The notes beneath the pieces were generated by a model. It saw only the letters and a program-made list of their open reading frames with translations. It was not told the DNA's origin and searched no databases. From Piscirickettsiaceae bacterium (GTDB taxonomy: Bacteria > Pseudomonadota > Gammaproteobacteria > Methylococcales > Cycloclasticaceae): a stretch of DNA of 14,068 nt. Positions 13,652-14,068 of the stretch are shown here, one piece after another. The first letter of the stretch is position 1. The number at the start of each line of letters is the position of its first letter. The position numbers were made by a program, and so were the translations under genes. Where the stretch lies: positions 1-14,068 of the forward strand of contig NVSW01000022.1 in NCBI GenBank assembly GCA_002401365.1. Reading direction: 5' to 3'.

Positions 13652-14068
13652 ATGCGTTTGGCGTATTCAATATTGTTATACATATTTTCGCCAATAGTCG
13701 TGTTGCGGTTAGTAATGCGGGGACGAAAATCACCTGCTTATTTAAGCCGTTGGGGCGAAAGGTTTGGCTTCTATCCAAAAGGCCAGCCTCAAGGTGTAAT
13801 CTGGTTTCATACCGTTTCAGTGGGTGAAGCAGAAGCCGCTTTTCCGCTGATAAATACGGTATCAGAACAATATCCAGATGTTCCAATACTGGTAACAACG
13901 ACAACACCAACAGGCTCTGCTCGGGTAAAGGCATTTTTAGGCCACCGTGTTCATCACGTGTATTTGCCTTATGACACGCCGGGTGCGATGCGGCGCTTTT
14001 ATCGCGTATTTAAACCGAGAATTGCGATCATTTTAGAAACCGAAATTTGGCCGAATATGTTTCATCAA
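13652..14068 (+). CDS. waaA: 3-deoxy-D-manno-octulosonic acid (Kdo) transferase (3' end outside window)
   Basis: WaaA adds Kdo from CMP-Kdo to lipid IVA at the cytosolic face of the inner membrane. Only the first 139 residues lie in the window; the frame is open to the last base. They include an N-terminal membrane anchor (AYSILLYIFSPIVVLRLVMR, 4-23), RKSPAYLSRWGERFGFY (25-41), HTVSVGEAEAA (53-63, E59 being the conserved catalytic glutamate by family alignment), VTTTTPTGSARV (80-91), HVYLPYDTPGA (101-111) and ETEIWPN (130-136). The ATG at 13652 is the first after an in-frame TAG at 13640-13642. It has only a weak, distant GGGAT. The gap from hldD is 25 bases with no terminator, so it continues the hldE-hldD transcript. 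Confidence 0.95.
   Translation, partial: MRLAYSILLYIFSPIVVLRLVMRGRKSPAYLSRWGERFGFYPKGQPQGVIWFHTVSVGEAEAAFPLINTVSEQYPDVPILVTTTTPTGSARVKAFLGHRVHHVYLPYDTPGAMRRFYRVFKPRIAIILETEIWPNMFHQ

Noticed and set aside
13623..13934. A 103-residue minus-strand open frame at the right end.
   Set aside because: It lies opposite the start of waaA, whose protein matches the family residue by residue. It has no recognisable features and is a shadow.

Overview
The window looks like a piece of the core chromosome of a free-living, moderately AT-rich gammaproteobacterium. The evidence is the gene content (Mrp, Dcd, PurM/PurN, Hda, WrbA, a Fe-type SodB, HldE/HldD/WaaA), the close match of several motifs to E. coli and Pseudomonas proteins as I remember them, and the Gram-negative lipopolysaccharide (LPS) genes. 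I cannot name the genus from sequence alone. A marine Thiotrichales/Piscirickettsiaceae-type organism is only a guess from base composition. I see no CRISPR array, rRNA, tRNA, insertion sequence, prophage or toxin-type gene. The largest stretch without a gene is about 240 bases.

Layout, left to right. (1) Plus strand: the 3' part of the Fe-S carrier ATPase gene mrp/apbC, then dcd (dCTP deaminase). (2) Minus strand: purM, purN and a periplasmic DUF3108 gene, tightly packed; dcd converges on this operon. (3) Plus strand, divergent from purM: a DUF2066 secreted protein, a CDP-alcohol phosphatidyltransferase and a PerM/AI-2E-family membrane protein, with overlapping ends. The -35 boxes of the two divergent promoters appear to share bases. 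(4) A bidirectional terminator, then minus-strand sodB, a second bidirectional terminator, and a lone PuuD-type (urate oxidase N-terminal) membrane domain protein. (5) Minus strand: arsC-like, wrbA, DUF2069 and hda, packed with gaps of -1 to +2 bases, with an MscS-type channel gene 39 bases downstream of hda. (6) Plus strand, divergent from arsC: hldE, hldD and the 5' part of waaA.

How the genes work together: dcd and purMN supply nucleotides (dUTP for dTMP, and the middle steps of IMP synthesis). hldE and hldD make ADP-L-glycero-beta-D-manno-heptose, and waaA adds Kdo to lipid A, so the organism should build a heptose-containing LPS inner core. hda encodes the regulatory inactivator of DnaA and sits last in a compact group with two redox enzymes. 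sodB is flanked by terminators and looks like an independent unit.

I did not find a clearly new system. The points most worth a second look are the shared -35 region between purM and DUF2066, the TTG start of purM, the stand-alone PuuD-like membrane protein with an operator-like palindrome, the overlapping DUF2066/phosphatidyltransferase/PerM trio, and repeated elements in the arsC/hldE intergenic region.
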